Shown piece by piece: positions 8,880 through 18,142 of a DNA stretch of 64,000 bases. This DNA comes from Ramlibacter sp. Lineage in GTDB: Bacteria > Pseudomonadota > Gammaproteobacteria > Burkholderiales > Burkholderiaceae_C. The stretch spans positions 1 to 64,000 of the forward strand of contig JAUYOG010000049.1 of the NCBI GenBank assembly GCA_030695945.1. Direction: 5' to 3'. The position numbers and the translations under genes were made by a program. Position 1 is the stretch's first letter; every line of letters begins with the position of its first letter. The notes beneath the pieces are model-generated. The model did not search any database and was not told the origin of the DNA. It worked only from the letters and a program-made list of their open reading frames with translations.

Positions 8880-10352
8880 ATGAACGCACCCATGCACCGT
8901 GAAATGCCCGCCGGCACGCTCGACGCCGCGAAAGCCCTCGCCCATGCCACCGACCAGTGGGACCGGGATATCGTCCGGCAGCTGACCGACTACATCGCCA
9001 TCCCCGCGAAATCGCCCGGCTTCGACAAGGACTGGGCGCAGCACGGCTACATCGACACGGTCGTGCGCAATGCCGCCGCATGGGTCGAGGCGCAAAAGGT
9101 CGAGGGCCTCACGCTGGAGGTCGTGCGGCTGCCCGGCCGCACGCCGGTCCTGTTCTTCGAGATCGCGGCGACCAGGCCCGTGTCGTCACAGACCGTGGTC
9201 ATGTACGGCCACCTGGACAAGCAGCCGGAGTTCACCGGCTGGCGCAGCGACCTCGGGCCCTGGACGCCGAAATACGAGGACGGCAGGCTCTATGGCCGCG
9301 GGGGCGCCGACGACGGCTATGCGGTCTATGCCAGCATCGCGGCAGTGCAGGCGCTCAAGGCGCAGAAGGTCGCGCATCCGCGCATCGTCGGCCTCATCGA
9401 AACCTCCGAGGAGTCGGGCTCGAACGACCTGCTGCCCTACCTTGATGCGCTGCGCCCGCGGCTGGGCGACGTGGCGCTGGTGATCTGCCTCGATTCAGGC
9501 GCCGGCAACTACGACCAGTTGTGGCTCACCACGTCGCTGCGCGGCATGGCCGGCGGCACGCTGAAGGTCGAAGTTCTCACCGAAGGCATTCACTCCGGCG
9601 ATGCATCGGGCCTCGTGCCGTCGAGCTTCCGGATCATGCGCCAGGTGCTCGACCGCCTGGAAGACAGCAGGAGCGGCCGCCTGCTGCCGGCGAGTTTTCA
9701 CTGCGAGGTGCCGGCCGAGCGGCTGGCGCAGGCCCGGGCCACGGCGGCGATTCTCGGCGAGGAGGTGTACAGGCGCTTTCCCTGGGCGCATTACGACTGC
9801 GGCGGCTCCACCGCCTTCACGCTGCCGACCACGACCGACCCGTTGCAGGCCCTGCTCAACCGTACCTGGGCGCCCACGCTGTCGGTGACAGGCGCCGAGG
9901 GGTTCCCCGCGCTGCAGGACGCCGGCAACGTGCTGCGACCGTATACGGCCTTCAAGCTGTCGCTGCGCCTGCCGCCGCTGGTGGATGCGGCGCAGGCCGT
10001 GCAGGAGCTCAAGGCGCTGCTCGAGGACAACGCGCCCTACCAGGCGAAGGTCACGTTCGAATCCGCGGGCGCCGCCACGGGCTGGAACGCCCCGGCCACC
10101 GAGCCCTGGTTCGAGGATGCGCTGAACGCGGCATCGCAGGCGCATTTCGGCGCGCCCTGCGGCTACATCGGCCAGGGCGGCACGATCCCGCTCATGAACA
10201 TGCTGAGCACCGGCTTCCCGACCTCGCAGATGATGGTGTGCGGCGTGCTCGGCCCCAAGAGCAACGCGCACGGCCCGAACGAATTCCTGCACGTGCCCTA
10301 CGCCAAGAAACTCACCGCCGCCGTGGCGCAGGTGATCGCGCAGCTCCCTTGA
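8880..10352 (+). CDS. M20 family metallopeptidase (ArgE/DapE/CNDP-like)
   Basis: A di-zinc M20 hydrolase resembling carnosinase-like dipeptidases. Metal and catalytic motifs are in order: YGHLDKQPE (His and catalytic Asp), RGGADDGYA (bridging Asp), ETSEESGSND (catalytic and metal Glu), CLDSGAG (Asp) and NAHGPNEF (C-terminal His). A dimerisation/lid domain lies between about residues 215 and 380. The 490-aa length fits the larger M20 subclade. ATG 8880 follows AAGGA, and the protein starts MNAPMHREMP. No signal peptide is visible, so it is probably cytosolic. The substrate cannot be told from sequence alone. Confidence 0.85.
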   Translation: MNAPMHREMPAGTLDAAKALAHATDQWDRDIVRQLTDYIAIPAKSPGFDKDWAQHGYIDTVVRNAAAWVEAQKVEGLTLEVVRLPGRTPVLFFEIAATRPVSSQTVVMYGHLDKQPEFTGWRSDLGPWTPKYEDGRLYGRGGADDGYAVYASIAAVQALKAQKVAHPRIVGLIETSEESGSNDLLPYLDALRPRLGDVALVICLDSGAGNYDQLWLTTSLRGMAGGTLKVEVLTEGIHSGDASGLVPSSFRIMRQVLDRLEDSRSGRLLPASFHCEVPAERLAQARATAAILGEEVYRRFPWAHYDCGGSTAFTLPTTTDPLQALLNRTWAPTLSVTGAEGFPALQDAGNVLRPYTAFKLSLRLPPLVDAAQAVQELKALLEDNAPYQAKVTFESAGAATGWNAPATEPWFEDALNAASQAHFGAPCGYIGQGGTIPLMNMLSTGFPTSQMMVCGVLGPKSNAHGPNEFLHVPYAKKLTAAVAQVIAQLP

Positions 10353-10386
10353 CGATCCCGCGCGAGCCGCGCCATCATCCGCCACC

Positions 10387-11238
10387 ATGAGTGACGCCAC
10401 CACCGACTCGACGCTCTCACCCTACACCGCCAGCGATGGCGACAACCTCGCGCTGCAGGACTGGCCCCTGCCGGAGGGCCTGGTGCTGCGCGGCGTCGTC
10501 ATCCTGGTGCACGGGCTCGGCGAACACGCGGGCCGCTACGACCACGTCGCCCGGCGTCTGAACGGCTGGGGCTTCGCCGTGCGGGGATACGACCAGTATG
10601 GCCACGGCGAATCGGATGGCGTCCGCGGCGGCCTGCCCGCGACGCCCCGGCTGCTGGACGACCTGGCCGACGTGATCGAAAGCACCCGCGCGCGCATGGA
10701 AGCTGGTGTGCCCCTCGTCCTGCTGGGGCACAGCATGGGCGGCCTGGTCGCGGCCTGCCTGGTGGCGCTGCGCAAGCTCCCGATCCAGGGCCTGGTGCTG
10801 TCGTCGCCGGCGCTGGATCCGGGGCTGAGCGCATTCCAGAAGCTGCTGCTCGCCACGCTGCCGCGGCTGGCCCCCAACCTCACCGTCGGCAACGGGGTGG
10901 ATCCCGATTTCGTCTCGCACGACCCCGAGGTCGTGGCGGCTTACCGGGCGGACCCCAAGGTGCACGACCGCATTTCGGGTCGGCTGGCGCGGTTCATCGC
11001 GGGCAGCGGGCCGGTGGTGCTGGAGCGCGCCGCGACCTGGACCGTGCCCACCCTGCTGATGTGGGCGGGCGAGGACAAGCTCGTGAACCCGCGAGGCGCC
11101 CGCGCCTTCGCGGCCGCGGCGCCGGCCAAGGTGGTGACGGCGCGCTGCTTCGACGGCCTGTTCCACGAGATCTTCAACGAGCTCGATTCCGAACCCGTGT
11201 TCGCCACGCTCAAGCAGTGGCTGGACGAGCGCTTCTGA
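10387..11238 (+). CDS. Alpha/beta hydrolase, monoacylglycerol lipase/lysophospholipase-like
   Basis: A serine hydrolase of the Hydrolase_4 family. The oxyanion region is VILVHGLGEHAGRY (about residues 37-50) and the nucleophile elbow is LGHSMGGLVAA (Ser about 118). The acid lies in LLMWAGEDKLVNP and the histidine in CFDGLFHEIFNE. The 283-aa length is normal. There is no signal peptide or lipobox. Its last 29 bases overlap the end of the convergent MFS gene. Likely substrates are monoacylglycerols or lysolipids, by family inference only. Confidence 0.83.
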   Translation: MSDATTDSTLSPYTASDGDNLALQDWPLPEGLVLRGVVILVHGLGEHAGRYDHVARRLNGWGFAVRGYDQYGHGESDGVRGGLPATPRLLDDLADVIESTRARMEAGVPLVLLGHSMGGLVAACLVALRKLPIQGLVLSSPALDPGLSAFQKLLLATLPRLAPNLTVGNGVDPDFVSHDPEVVAAYRADPKVHDRISGRLARFIAGSGPVVLERAATWTVPTLLMWAGEDKLVNPRGARAFAAAAPAKVVTARCFDGLFHEIFNELDSEPVFATLKQWLDERF

Positions 11239-12385
11239 GCTTGAGCCAGAGCCACAGCAAGGCGGCGCCCAGCAGCACCACGGGAACGAGTGAGCCGTAA
11301 TTCAGCAGCGCCCAGCCGCGCGTCGTGACCAGGACGCCGGACGCGAACGAGCTCACGGCCAGCGTCGCGAAGACGAAGAAGTTCAGCGCGCCCTGGGCGC
11401 GGTCCCGCTCCTCGGGGGCGTAGGCGGACAGCGACAGCGTCGTGCTGCCGGTGAACAGGAAGTTCCAGCCCACCCCCAGGAGGAACAGCGCCACCAGGAA
11501 CTGGTGCAGCGCCACCCCCGACAGGGCCACCAGGATGCAGCCGAGGTTCAGCGCAACGCCCACGCCCATGATGGGCAGGGGCCCGAAGCGCTTGATCAGG
11601 TGGCCGGTGAAGAAACCCGGTGCGAACATGCCGATCACGTGCCACTGCAGCACCAGTGCGGCGTCCGAGAACGGCAGCGAGCATTGCTGCATGGCAATCG
11701 GCGTGGCCGCCATCAGCAGGTTCATCACGCCGTAGCCCAGCGCGCCGGCCGCGGCGGCCACGATGAAGACGGGCTGCTTCATGATCTGGCCGAGCGGGCG
11801 GGCGCCGGCGGCGGCCCCGCGAACTTGCGGCGGCGGGAACTCGATGAAAGCGAGCAGGGCCATGGCCAGCAAGGCGACGACGGCGAGCGCGAGGTAGGCG
11901 CCCACGAACGGCACGTCCGACAGCTCGCGGGTGCGGGCGGCCAGGTTCGGGCCGGTCACCGCGCCGAGCAGGCCGCCGGCCATCACCACCGACACGGCTT
12001 TCTCGCGTGCCTCGGGCCGGGCCAGTTCGGCGGCGGCGAAGCGGTACAGGTTGGCGTTCGCGTTGTAGTAGCCTGCCACGACGGTGGCGAAGCACAGGAG
12101 CCAGAAATTGCGCGTGAACGCCGCGTAGGCGCAGAGCAGCGCCGACAGCAGCGCCACCGCCAGCCCCGCCTGGAACGACGACTTGCGCCCGAAACGCTGC
12201 TGCGTGCGGGCCACCGCGGCGGTGGAGATCGCGCCGCCCACCACGTAGCCCATGACGGGCAGGGTGGCCATCCAGCCGAACGGGGCCAGCGCCAGGCCGA
12301 CCAGGCCGTTAATCGCGATGAAGGTGACGTTGTTGGTGAGGAAGAGGCCCTGGCAGATCGCCAGCAGCCAGAGGTTGCGATTCAT
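11210..12385 (-). CDS. MFS transporter
   Basis: A 12-helix major facilitator superfamily transporter of about 391 residues. The TM2-3 loop contains ARTQQRFGRKSSFQ, a variant of the MFS motif A, and the central loop lies near ARPLGQIMKQP. YNANANLYRFAAAELARPEAREKA suggests a subfamily of unassigned exporters. ATG 12385 (MNRNLWLL) begins just before the first helix. The frame extends to a TTG at 12412, which is less likely. It lies 30 bases downstream of rsmE on the same strand and may be cotranscribed. The substrate is unknown. Confidence 0.8.
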   Translation of the reverse strand: MNRNLWLLAICQGLFLTNNVTFIAINGLVGLALAPFGWMATLPVMGYVVGGAISTAAVARTQQRFGRKSSFQAGLAVALLSALLCAYAAFTRNFWLLCFATVVAGYYNANANLYRFAAAELARPEAREKAVSVVMAGGLLGAVTGPNLAARTRELSDVPFVGAYLALAVVALLAMALLAFIEFPPPQVRGAAAGARPLGQIMKQPVFIVAAAAGALGYGVMNLLMAATPIAMQQCSLPFSDAALVLQWHVIGMFAPGFFTGHLIKRFGPLPIMGVGVALNLGCILVALSGVALHQFLVALFLLGVGWNFLFTGSTTLSLSAYAPEERDRAQGALNFFVFATLAVSSFASGVLVTTRGWALLNYGSLVPVVLLGAALLWLWLKLRSARPATA

Positions 12386-12415
12386 CCCCCCATTGTGCGG
12401 TGTGCCGCGCAACCC

Positions 12416-13126
12416 TCAGGCCAACGCAGCCAGGGCGGCGAGGGCCGCCGTCTCCGCGCGCAGGACACGCGCGCCCAGCGTCACCGGCCGGAACCCGGCC
12501 GCCAGCGCGGCCTCCTCCTCGGCCTCGCTCCAGCCGCCCTCGGGCCCGGTGAGGAAGACGACGGGCTCGCCATCGCCCCCCGCCTCGCGCAGCGCCACCG
12601 CCTGCGGGCGCAGCGACAACAGCAGCCTGGCCGTCCCGGCCGCGCCCCGTGACGCCAGCCACGTGCGCAGGTCCGCCACTTCGTGCACCGCCGGCACCCG
12701 GTTGCGACCGCACTGCTCGCATGCCGCCACGGCGATCGCCTGCCAGTGCGCCTGCTTCTTGCCGGCACGCTCGCCCGACAGCCGCAGCACGCTGCGTTCG
12801 GCCATCAACGGCTGGACGCTGGCCGCGCCCAGCTCCGTTGCCTTTTCGACCAGCCAGTCCATGCGCTCGTTGGCGGGCATGGCCACCGCGAGGTGGACTT
12901 CACGCGCGGCCTCGCGCTCCACGGGGTCGTGCGATTCGACGCGCACGGCGACGTCGCTGCGGCCCATGCGCTCGACGACCGCCTCGAACTCCCCGCCGGC
13001 GCCATTGAAGAGGGTGATGCGCGCGCCCGGCTGCAGGCGCAACACCTGCACGTGGCGTGCAGCGCCCGCCGGCAGGTCCAGCGACTGGCCGGCCGCCAGC
13101 GGCAGGGGGCAATGGAAACGGGGCAT
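12416..13126 (-). CDS. rsmE: 16S rRNA (uracil(1498)-N(3))-methyltransferase RsmE
   Basis: A SPOUT-class methyltransferase that uses SAM to methylate N3 of U1498 in helix 44 of 16S rRNA. The N-terminal PUA-like domain starts MPRFHCPLPL. The SPOUT domain includes LVEKATELGAASVQPLMAERSVL, the AACEQCGRNRVPAVHEV loop and the knot motif FLTGPEGGWSEAEEEAAL followed by LGARVLRAETA. At 236 residues the length is normal. The start at 13126 lies 14 bases after the amgK stop, suggesting an amgK-rsmE operon. The longer upstream frame overlaps amgK and is a shadow. Confidence 0.92.
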   Translation of the reverse strand: MPRFHCPLPLAAGQSLDLPAGAARHVQVLRLQPGARITLFNGAGGEFEAVVERMGRSDVAVRVESHDPVEREAAREVHLAVAMPANERMDWLVEKATELGAASVQPLMAERSVLRLSGERAGKKQAHWQAIAVAACEQCGRNRVPAVHEVADLRTWLASRGAAGTARLLLSLRPQAVALREAGGDGEPVVFLTGPEGGWSEAEEEAALAAGFRPVTLGARVLRAETAALAALAALA

Positions 13127-13140
13127 GCGCGATGCGTGCG

Positions 13141-14253
13141 TCAGACGCGGCCGAAGGCGAAGCCCGCCGCGGGCTGCGTCCCCTCGACCTCGTCGACCAG
13201 CCGCAGCAGGGGCGCGAGTTCGCGGTAGCGTCCGGCGGTGTGGCGGATGTAGCCGATGAAGCGCGGCGCGTCGGCGAGGTAGCGCGGCTTGCCGTCGCGC
13301 AGCGTGAGCCGCGCGAAGATGCCGGCGACCTTGAGGTGCCGCTGCAGGCCCATCCATTCCACGCCGCGGTAGAACTCGCCGAAGTCCGGATCGACCGGCA
13401 GCCCGGCTTTCTGCGCCTTCTGCCAGTAGCGCACCGTGATGTCGAGCACGAACTCCTCGTCCCAGCTGAGGAACGCGTCGCGCATCAGGCAGGCGATGTC
13501 ATAGGTGATCGGGCCGTACACGGCGTCCTGGAAGTCCAGCACGCCCAAGCGTGTTCCCGTGCCCTTGCCCAGGCGTGCCTCATCCCCCGAGGCCGGCATC
13601 ATCAGGTTGCGCGGCATGAAGTCGCGGTGGACGTACACGCTCGGGTCCGCCAGGTTGCGCTCGACGATCAACCGGAACATCCCATCCAGTGTCTCGCGAA
13701 TGGCGCCCTCGACCTTGACGCCGCGGTGCCGCTCCAGGTACCAGTCGGGGAACAGGGCCAGTTCGCGCGCGAGCAGCGGCTGGTCGTAGGCGGGCAGCAC
13801 GCCCGGGCGCGACGCGGCCTGCCACGCGACCAGGGCGTCGATCGCGCGCAGGTACAGGCCCTGGTTGGCATGGGGCTCCTGGCGGTTCACCACTTCGATC
13901 ATGGTGCGCGTGCCCAGGTCGTCCAGCAGCATGAATCCCTGCGCTTCGTCCCAGGCCAGCACGCGCGGCACATTCAGGCCCGCGTCGGCCATCAGCTGCG
14001 CGACCTTGACGAAGGGCCGGCAGTCTTCCTTGTCCGGCGGCGCGTCCATGATGATCAGGCTGCCGGCCCGGGAATCCACACGAAGGTAGCGGCGGAAACT
14101 CGCGTCGGCGGAGGCGATGCGCAGGCTTGCGGGCGCCAGGCCGTGCGCGGCCGAAATGCCGTCCAACCAGCGGTGGAAGGCCGCCTCGCGTTGCGGATCG
14201 GCCCAGGCGACGGTAACGGCGGGCGCGCCGGGTGTGTGTGGGGGTTCGCTCAT
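13141..14253 (-). CDS. amgK: Cell-wall amino-sugar kinase AmgK (aminoglycoside phosphotransferase family)
   Basis: An APH-fold kinase. By context it is the anomeric N-acetylmuramate/N-acetylglucosamine 1-kinase AmgK of peptidoglycan recycling, which bypasses de novo MurA and so gives intrinsic fosfomycin tolerance. Motifs are SFRRYLRV and LIIMDAPPDKED (nucleotide-binding lobe), MLLDDLG, the catalytic loop YVHRDFMPRNLM, and the metal aspartate in GVLDFQDAVYGP. The 370-aa length fits. In Pseudomonas amgK lies beside lptD, surA and murU. Here lptD and surA are adjacent and divergent, while murU is 19 kb away at 33029-33727. Confidence 0.85.
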   Translation of the reverse strand: MSEPPHTPGAPAVTVAWADPQREAAFHRWLDGISAAHGLAPASLRIASADASFRRYLRVDSRAGSLIIMDAPPDKEDCRPFVKVAQLMADAGLNVPRVLAWDEAQGFMLLDDLGTRTMIEVVNRQEPHANQGLYLRAIDALVAWQAASRPGVLPAYDQPLLARELALFPDWYLERHRGVKVEGAIRETLDGMFRLIVERNLADPSVYVHRDFMPRNLMMPASGDEARLGKGTGTRLGVLDFQDAVYGPITYDIACLMRDAFLSWDEEFVLDITVRYWQKAQKAGLPVDPDFGEFYRGVEWMGLQRHLKVAGIFARLTLRDGKPRYLADAPRFIGYIRHTAGRYRELAPLLRLVDEVEGTQPAAGFAFGRV

Positions 14254-14317
14254 GGATAATCCATTCTACAAATCCAGTCTGCCGGCCGGGCGCATCGCTT
14301 TGCCGCCGGCGGTCCAC

Positions 14318-16678
14318 ATGCCCTCGATGAAACACAAGGCGTTACGCGCCCGCTTCGCCCTGACACCGATTGCCCTGGTCGTGGGCGCCCTGCTGTACGG
14401 CGGCGTGGCGCGCGCGCAGGAGGCACCGCTGCAGCTCAAGCCCAGCCCCGCGCTGCGCGAGGACATCCCGGGCGCCACCCGCGAGCAACTGCCTACCTAT
14501 ATGTCGGGCGACCGCGCGTTCGGGCGCACCGACCTGGAAACCGTGATCGAGGGCGGCGCCCAGCTGCGCCGGGGCGACACCGTGATCCGCGCGGACCGGC
14601 TGGAGTACTACCAGCCCGACGACCTGGCCAAGGCGCGCGGCAACGTGCGCATCAACCGCGCGGGCAACACCTTCGAGGGGCCGCTGCTCGAACTCAAGGT
14701 CGATGCGTTCGAGGGCTTCTTCAACGAGCCGCGCTACCGGTTCCTCAAGAACAACGCCTACGGCGAGGCCGAGCGGGTGGACTTCATCGACGACAAGCGC
14801 GCGATCATCCGCAACGCCACGTACACCACCTGCCAGCGCCGCCCCGGGCCGAGCTGGCTGCCCGACTGGATCATCCGCGCCGCCAGCATCCGCATCGACA
14901 ACGAAGAGGAAACCGGCCAGGCCAGCGGCGCCGTGCTCAGCTTCATGGGCGTGCCCGTCCTGCCGGTGCCTGAGCTGAGCTTCCCGCTGACCGAGAAGCG
15001 CAAGTCCGGCCTGTTGCCGCCCACCATCGGGCTGGACAGCCTGAACGGTGTCGAGCTGATGGTCCCCTATTACTGGAACATCGCGCCGAACCGGGACGCC
15101 ACCTTTTTTCCCGCGCTGATGACCAAGCGCGGCGTGGACCTGGGCGGCGAGTTCCGCTACCTCGAGCGCGATTACGCCGGCCAGTTCCGCGCGAACTTCA
15201 TGCCGAACGACCGGTTGCGCGAGCGCGACCGCTGGGGCTACGCGCTCAAGCACGATGGCGCCGTGGGCGCGCGGCTGCCGTTCGGGCCGGTCGGCCTGTC
15301 GCTCAACCTCAACCGGGTCAGCGACGACGACTACTGGCGCGACTTCTCCCGGTCGACCGAATCGCTGACGCAGAGGCTGCTGGCCAACGACGGCACGCTG
15401 TCCTGGGCGCGGGGCGATTTCTCGGTGACGGCGCGGGCCCTGAAGTGGCAGACCCTGCAGGACGTGAACGCGCCCATCGTGCCGCCGTACGACCGCATGC
15501 CGCAGGTGGTGGGCCGCTACGCGCGCAGCAACCTGGCCCTCGGCCTGGAGGCCTACGCCGAAGCCGACTACACCAAGTTCGAGTCGGACCGCACGCTCAC
15601 CGGCCAGCCCAATGCGCAGCGCAGTTTCGCCGTGGCCCGGATCAGCCGGCCCTGGCAGGCGCCCGGCTGGTTCGTGATCCCCAAGCTGCAGCTGCACGGC
15701 ACGCAGTACCAGTTCGACGCACCGCTGGGCAATGGCCAGACGACGGCGAGCCGCACGGTGCCCACGGTCAGCCTGGACAGCGGCCTGGTGTTCGAGCGCG
15801 ACGCCCGCTACTTCGGCCGCAGCTTCCGCCAGACCCTGGAGCCGCGCGCCTTCTACGTTTACACGCCGTTTCGCGACCAGAGCCTGCTGCCCAACTACGA
15901 TTCGGCCGCGAACGACTTCAACTTCGCGACTATTTACACCGAGAACGCTTTCGGCGGCAACGACCGCATTTCGGACAACAACCTGCTGACCCTGGGCGCC
16001 ACCACGCGGCTGCTGGATCCCGACACCGGCGCCGAGGCCGCGCGCTTCGGCATCGCGCAGCGGCTGCGCTTCAAGGACCAGCGGGTGACGTTGCCCGGCG
16101 AGCAGCCGGTGAGCGAGCGCCTCTCGGACCTGCTGTTCGGCGCCACGATCAACTGGACGCCGCAATGGTCGCTGGATGCGACGGTGCAGTACAACCCCAA
16201 GACGCGCCGCTCGATCCGCGAAACCATCGGCGGGCGCTACAGCCCCGGCAATTACCGCGTGGTCAGCGCCGCCTACCGGCTCCAGCGCGGCTCGAGCGAG
16301 CAGATCGACGTCGGCTGGCAGTGGCCGCTCAACGACCTGTGGGGCGACAAGGGCGTGGACATGGGACCGGGACAGGGCGAAGGCGAGGGCCGCTGGTACA
16401 GCGTGGGGCGGCTGAACTTCAGCCTCCAGGACCGGCGCCTGGTCGATGCCGTCGTCGGCCTGGAGTACGACGCCGGCTGCTGGCTCGGCCGCGTGGTGCT
16501 GGAACGGCTGCAAAGCGGCACGACCACGTCGAACAAACGCATCCTGTTCCAGCTCGAATTCGTGGGCTTCACACGGCTGGGTTCCAATGCCCTGCAGACC
16601 CTCAAGCAGAATATCCCCCGTTACCAGTTCCTGCGCGAGCAGATCAGCACGCCCAGCCGCTTCAGCAACTACGAGTAG
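14318..16678 (+). CDS. lptD: LPS-assembly protein LptD
   Basis: The outer-membrane beta-barrel that, with LptE, inserts lipopolysaccharide into the outer leaflet. With the start at 14318 the protein has a signal peptide (MKHKALRARFALTPIALVVG, then VARAQ-EAPL), an OstA-type periplasmic jellyroll (about residues 60-190) and a C-terminal barrel ending QISTPSRFSNYE. It is 786 aa, the usual length. Other starts are ATG 14327 and ATG 14252; the last would overlap the amgK start and spoil the signal peptide. Only two cysteines are evident in the mature part (YTTCQRR and DAGCWLG), compared with four in E. coli. The adjacent surA encodes a chaperone for outer-membrane proteins including LptD. Confidence 0.92.
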   Translation: MPSMKHKALRARFALTPIALVVGALLYGGVARAQEAPLQLKPSPALREDIPGATREQLPTYMSGDRAFGRTDLETVIEGGAQLRRGDTVIRADRLEYYQPDDLAKARGNVRINRAGNTFEGPLLELKVDAFEGFFNEPRYRFLKNNAYGEAERVDFIDDKRAIIRNATYTTCQRRPGPSWLPDWIIRAASIRIDNEEETGQASGAVLSFMGVPVLPVPELSFPLTEKRKSGLLPPTIGLDSLNGVELMVPYYWNIAPNRDATFFPALMTKRGVDLGGEFRYLERDYAGQFRANFMPNDRLRERDRWGYALKHDGAVGARLPFGPVGLSLNLNRVSDDDYWRDFSRSTESLTQRLLANDGTLSWARGDFSVTARALKWQTLQDVNAPIVPPYDRMPQVVGRYARSNLALGLEAYAEADYTKFESDRTLTGQPNAQRSFAVARISRPWQAPGWFVIPKLQLHGTQYQFDAPLGNGQTTASRTVPTVSLDSGLVFERDARYFGRSFRQTLEPRAFYVYTPFRDQSLLPNYDSAANDFNFATIYTENAFGGNDRISDNNLLTLGATTRLLDPDTGAEAARFGIAQRLRFKDQRVTLPGEQPVSERLSDLLFGATINWTPQWSLDATVQYNPKTRRSIRETIGGRYSPGNYRVVSAAYRLQRGSSEQIDVGWQWPLNDLWGDKGVDMGPGQGEGEGRWYSVGRLNFSLQDRRLVDAVVGLEYDAGCWLGRVVLERLQSGTTTSNKRILFQLEFVGFTRLGSNALQTLKQNIPRYQFLREQISTPSRFSNYE

Positions 16679-16686
16679 TGAGCAAC

Positions 16687-18060
16687 ATGAAACAACGCCC
16701 TTATGCCTTCTGGCTGGCCTGCGCGGCCCAGGCCCTGGCGCTGGCGGCGCCCGCCGCGGCCCAAGGCCTGCGCCCGGCCCAGCCGGGCACCGCCCGCCCG
16801 CCGGCTCGCGTCGCCCCGAGCGTGCCCCGGCCGGCCGACTACATCGTGGCGATCGTCAATTCGGAGCCGATCACCAACAATGAAGTGCGCATGCGCATGG
16901 CGCGCTTCGAGCAGCAGCTCGCGCAACAGGGCCAGGCGCTGCCGCCGCGCGCCGAGTTCGCGCGGCAGGTGCTCGAGCGGCTGATCAGCGAGAAGGCGCA
17001 GCTCCAGCTCGCGCGCGAGAACGGGATCAAGGTCGAGGAAGCCACGATCGACATCGGCGAACAGAACCTCGCCCGCCAGAACCGCATCGACGTCGCCGAA
17101 CTGCGCCGCCGGCTCGCGGCGGAAGGCGTCCCCCTCGCGCAGTTCCGCGAGGAGCTGCGCGACCAGCTGCTGCTCACCCGCCTGCGGGAGCGCGAGCTCG
17201 AGTCGAAGGTGCGCGTGAGCGACGTCGAGGTGGACCAGTTCCTGGCGCTGATGCAGAGCGGCAACGATCCGGCGTCGATCGAGATCAACCTGGCGCACAT
17301 CCTGGTGGCGGTGCCCGAAAACGCCAGCGAAGCGCAGGTCTCCAGCGCGCGAGCGCGGGCGCAGCGCGTCGTCGAGCGCTCCCGCAGCGGCGAGGACTTC
17401 GCCAGGCTCGCGCGTGAATTCTCGGACGCACCCGGCGCGGCGACCAACGGCGGTGTCGTCGGGATGCGCACCGCGGACCGCCTGCCGCCGCTGTTCTGGC
17501 AGGCTGTCGCGGCCGTGCCGGAAGGTGGCGTGAGCGAGATCGTGCGGTCCGGCGCGGGCTTTCACGTGATCAAGGTGGTCGAGAAGCGCAGGCCCGGCCT
17601 GCCGGGGGCCACCGTCGTGCAAAGCCGCGCCCGCCACATCCTGCTGCGCACGAGCCCGCAGCTGAGCGAGGGCGCCGCACTGGCGCGCCTGGCCGACTAC
17701 AAGAAGCGGGTCGAGGCGGGCCAGGCCGATTTCGCGCAGCTGGCGCGCGAGCACTCGCAGGACGCGAGCGCGGCCAACGGCGGCGACCTGGGCTGGGCGA
17801 GCCCGGGCCTGTTCGTGCCGGAATTCGAGGAGGCGATGGCCAGCCTGGCGCCTGGGAAGATCTCCAACCCGGTGGTCTCGCGTTTCGGCGTGCACCTGAT
17901 CCAGCTGGTCGAGCGCCGGCAGGCGACGCTGTCGCAGCGCGAGCAGCGCGAGGTGGCGCGCAACATGCTGCGCGAGAAGAAGCTGGACGAGTACTACGTC
18001 CAGTGGGCCCAGGAGGTGCGCGGCCGCGCGTACGTCGAGTTCCGGGAACCTCCCCAGTAA
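16687..18060 (+). CDS. surA: Periplasmic peptidyl-prolyl isomerase/chaperone SurA
   Basis: A periplasmic chaperone that escorts unfolded outer-membrane proteins to the BAM complex. A signal peptide ([11 protein letters not shown] cleavage region) is followed by the N-terminal chaperone domain starting [22 protein letters not shown]. Two parvulin domains follow at about residues 195-295 ([12 protein letters not shown] to [10 protein letters not shown]) and 310-410 ([13 protein letters not shown] to [11 protein letters not shown]), then a C-terminal helix. The 457-aa length is typical. It starts 8 bases after the lptD stop, so it is very probably cotranscribed. Confidence 0.94.
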   Translation: MKQRPYAFWLACAAQALALAAPAAAQGLRPAQPGTARPPARVAPSVPRPADYIVAIVNSEPITNNEVRMRMARFEQQLAQQGQALPPRAEFARQVLERLISEKAQLQLARENGIKVEEATIDIGEQNLARQNRIDVAELRRRLAAEGVPLAQFREELRDQLLLTRLRERELESKVRVSDVEVDQFLALMQSGNDPASIEINLAHILVAVPENASEAQVSSARARAQRVVERSRSGEDFARLAREFSDAPGAATNGGVVGMRTADRLPPLFWQAVAAVPEGGVSEIVRSGAGFHVIKVVEKRRPGLPGATVVQSRARHILLRTSPQLSEGAALARLADYKKRVEAGQADFAQLAREHSQDASAANGGDLGWASPGLFVPEFEEAMASLAPGKISNPVVSRFGVHLIQLVERRQATLSQREQREVARNMLREKKLDEYYVQWAQEVRGRAYVEFREPPQ

Positions 18061-18069
18061 TCAGGTGCC

Positions 18070-18134
18070 TGTCATTCCGGGCTTGATCCGGAATCCATCG
18101 ACGCGATGGATTGCGGATCGAGTCCGCAATGACA
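18070..18134. repeat. Dispersed palindromic repeat, family 1, copy 1
   Basis: A 65-base imperfect palindrome bounded by TGTCATT and AATGACA, each arm containing its own small hairpin (TCCGGGCTTGATCCGGA and TTGCGGATCGAGTCCGCAA). It fills almost the whole surA-rsmA gap. Related copies lie at 25972-26045, 48852-48907 and 52167-52242. Confidence 0.85.
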
Positions 18135-18142
18135 ATCCAAAA

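Noticed and set aside
14342-16513. A 723-codon minus-strand frame opposite lptD
   Set aside because: Antisense shadow of lptD, with no recognisable motif or start signal.
18070-18134. tRNA gene or attachment site in the surA-rsmA gap
   Set aside because: The two hairpins lack cloverleaf spacing and a T-loop, and the element recurs at three other places in the window.
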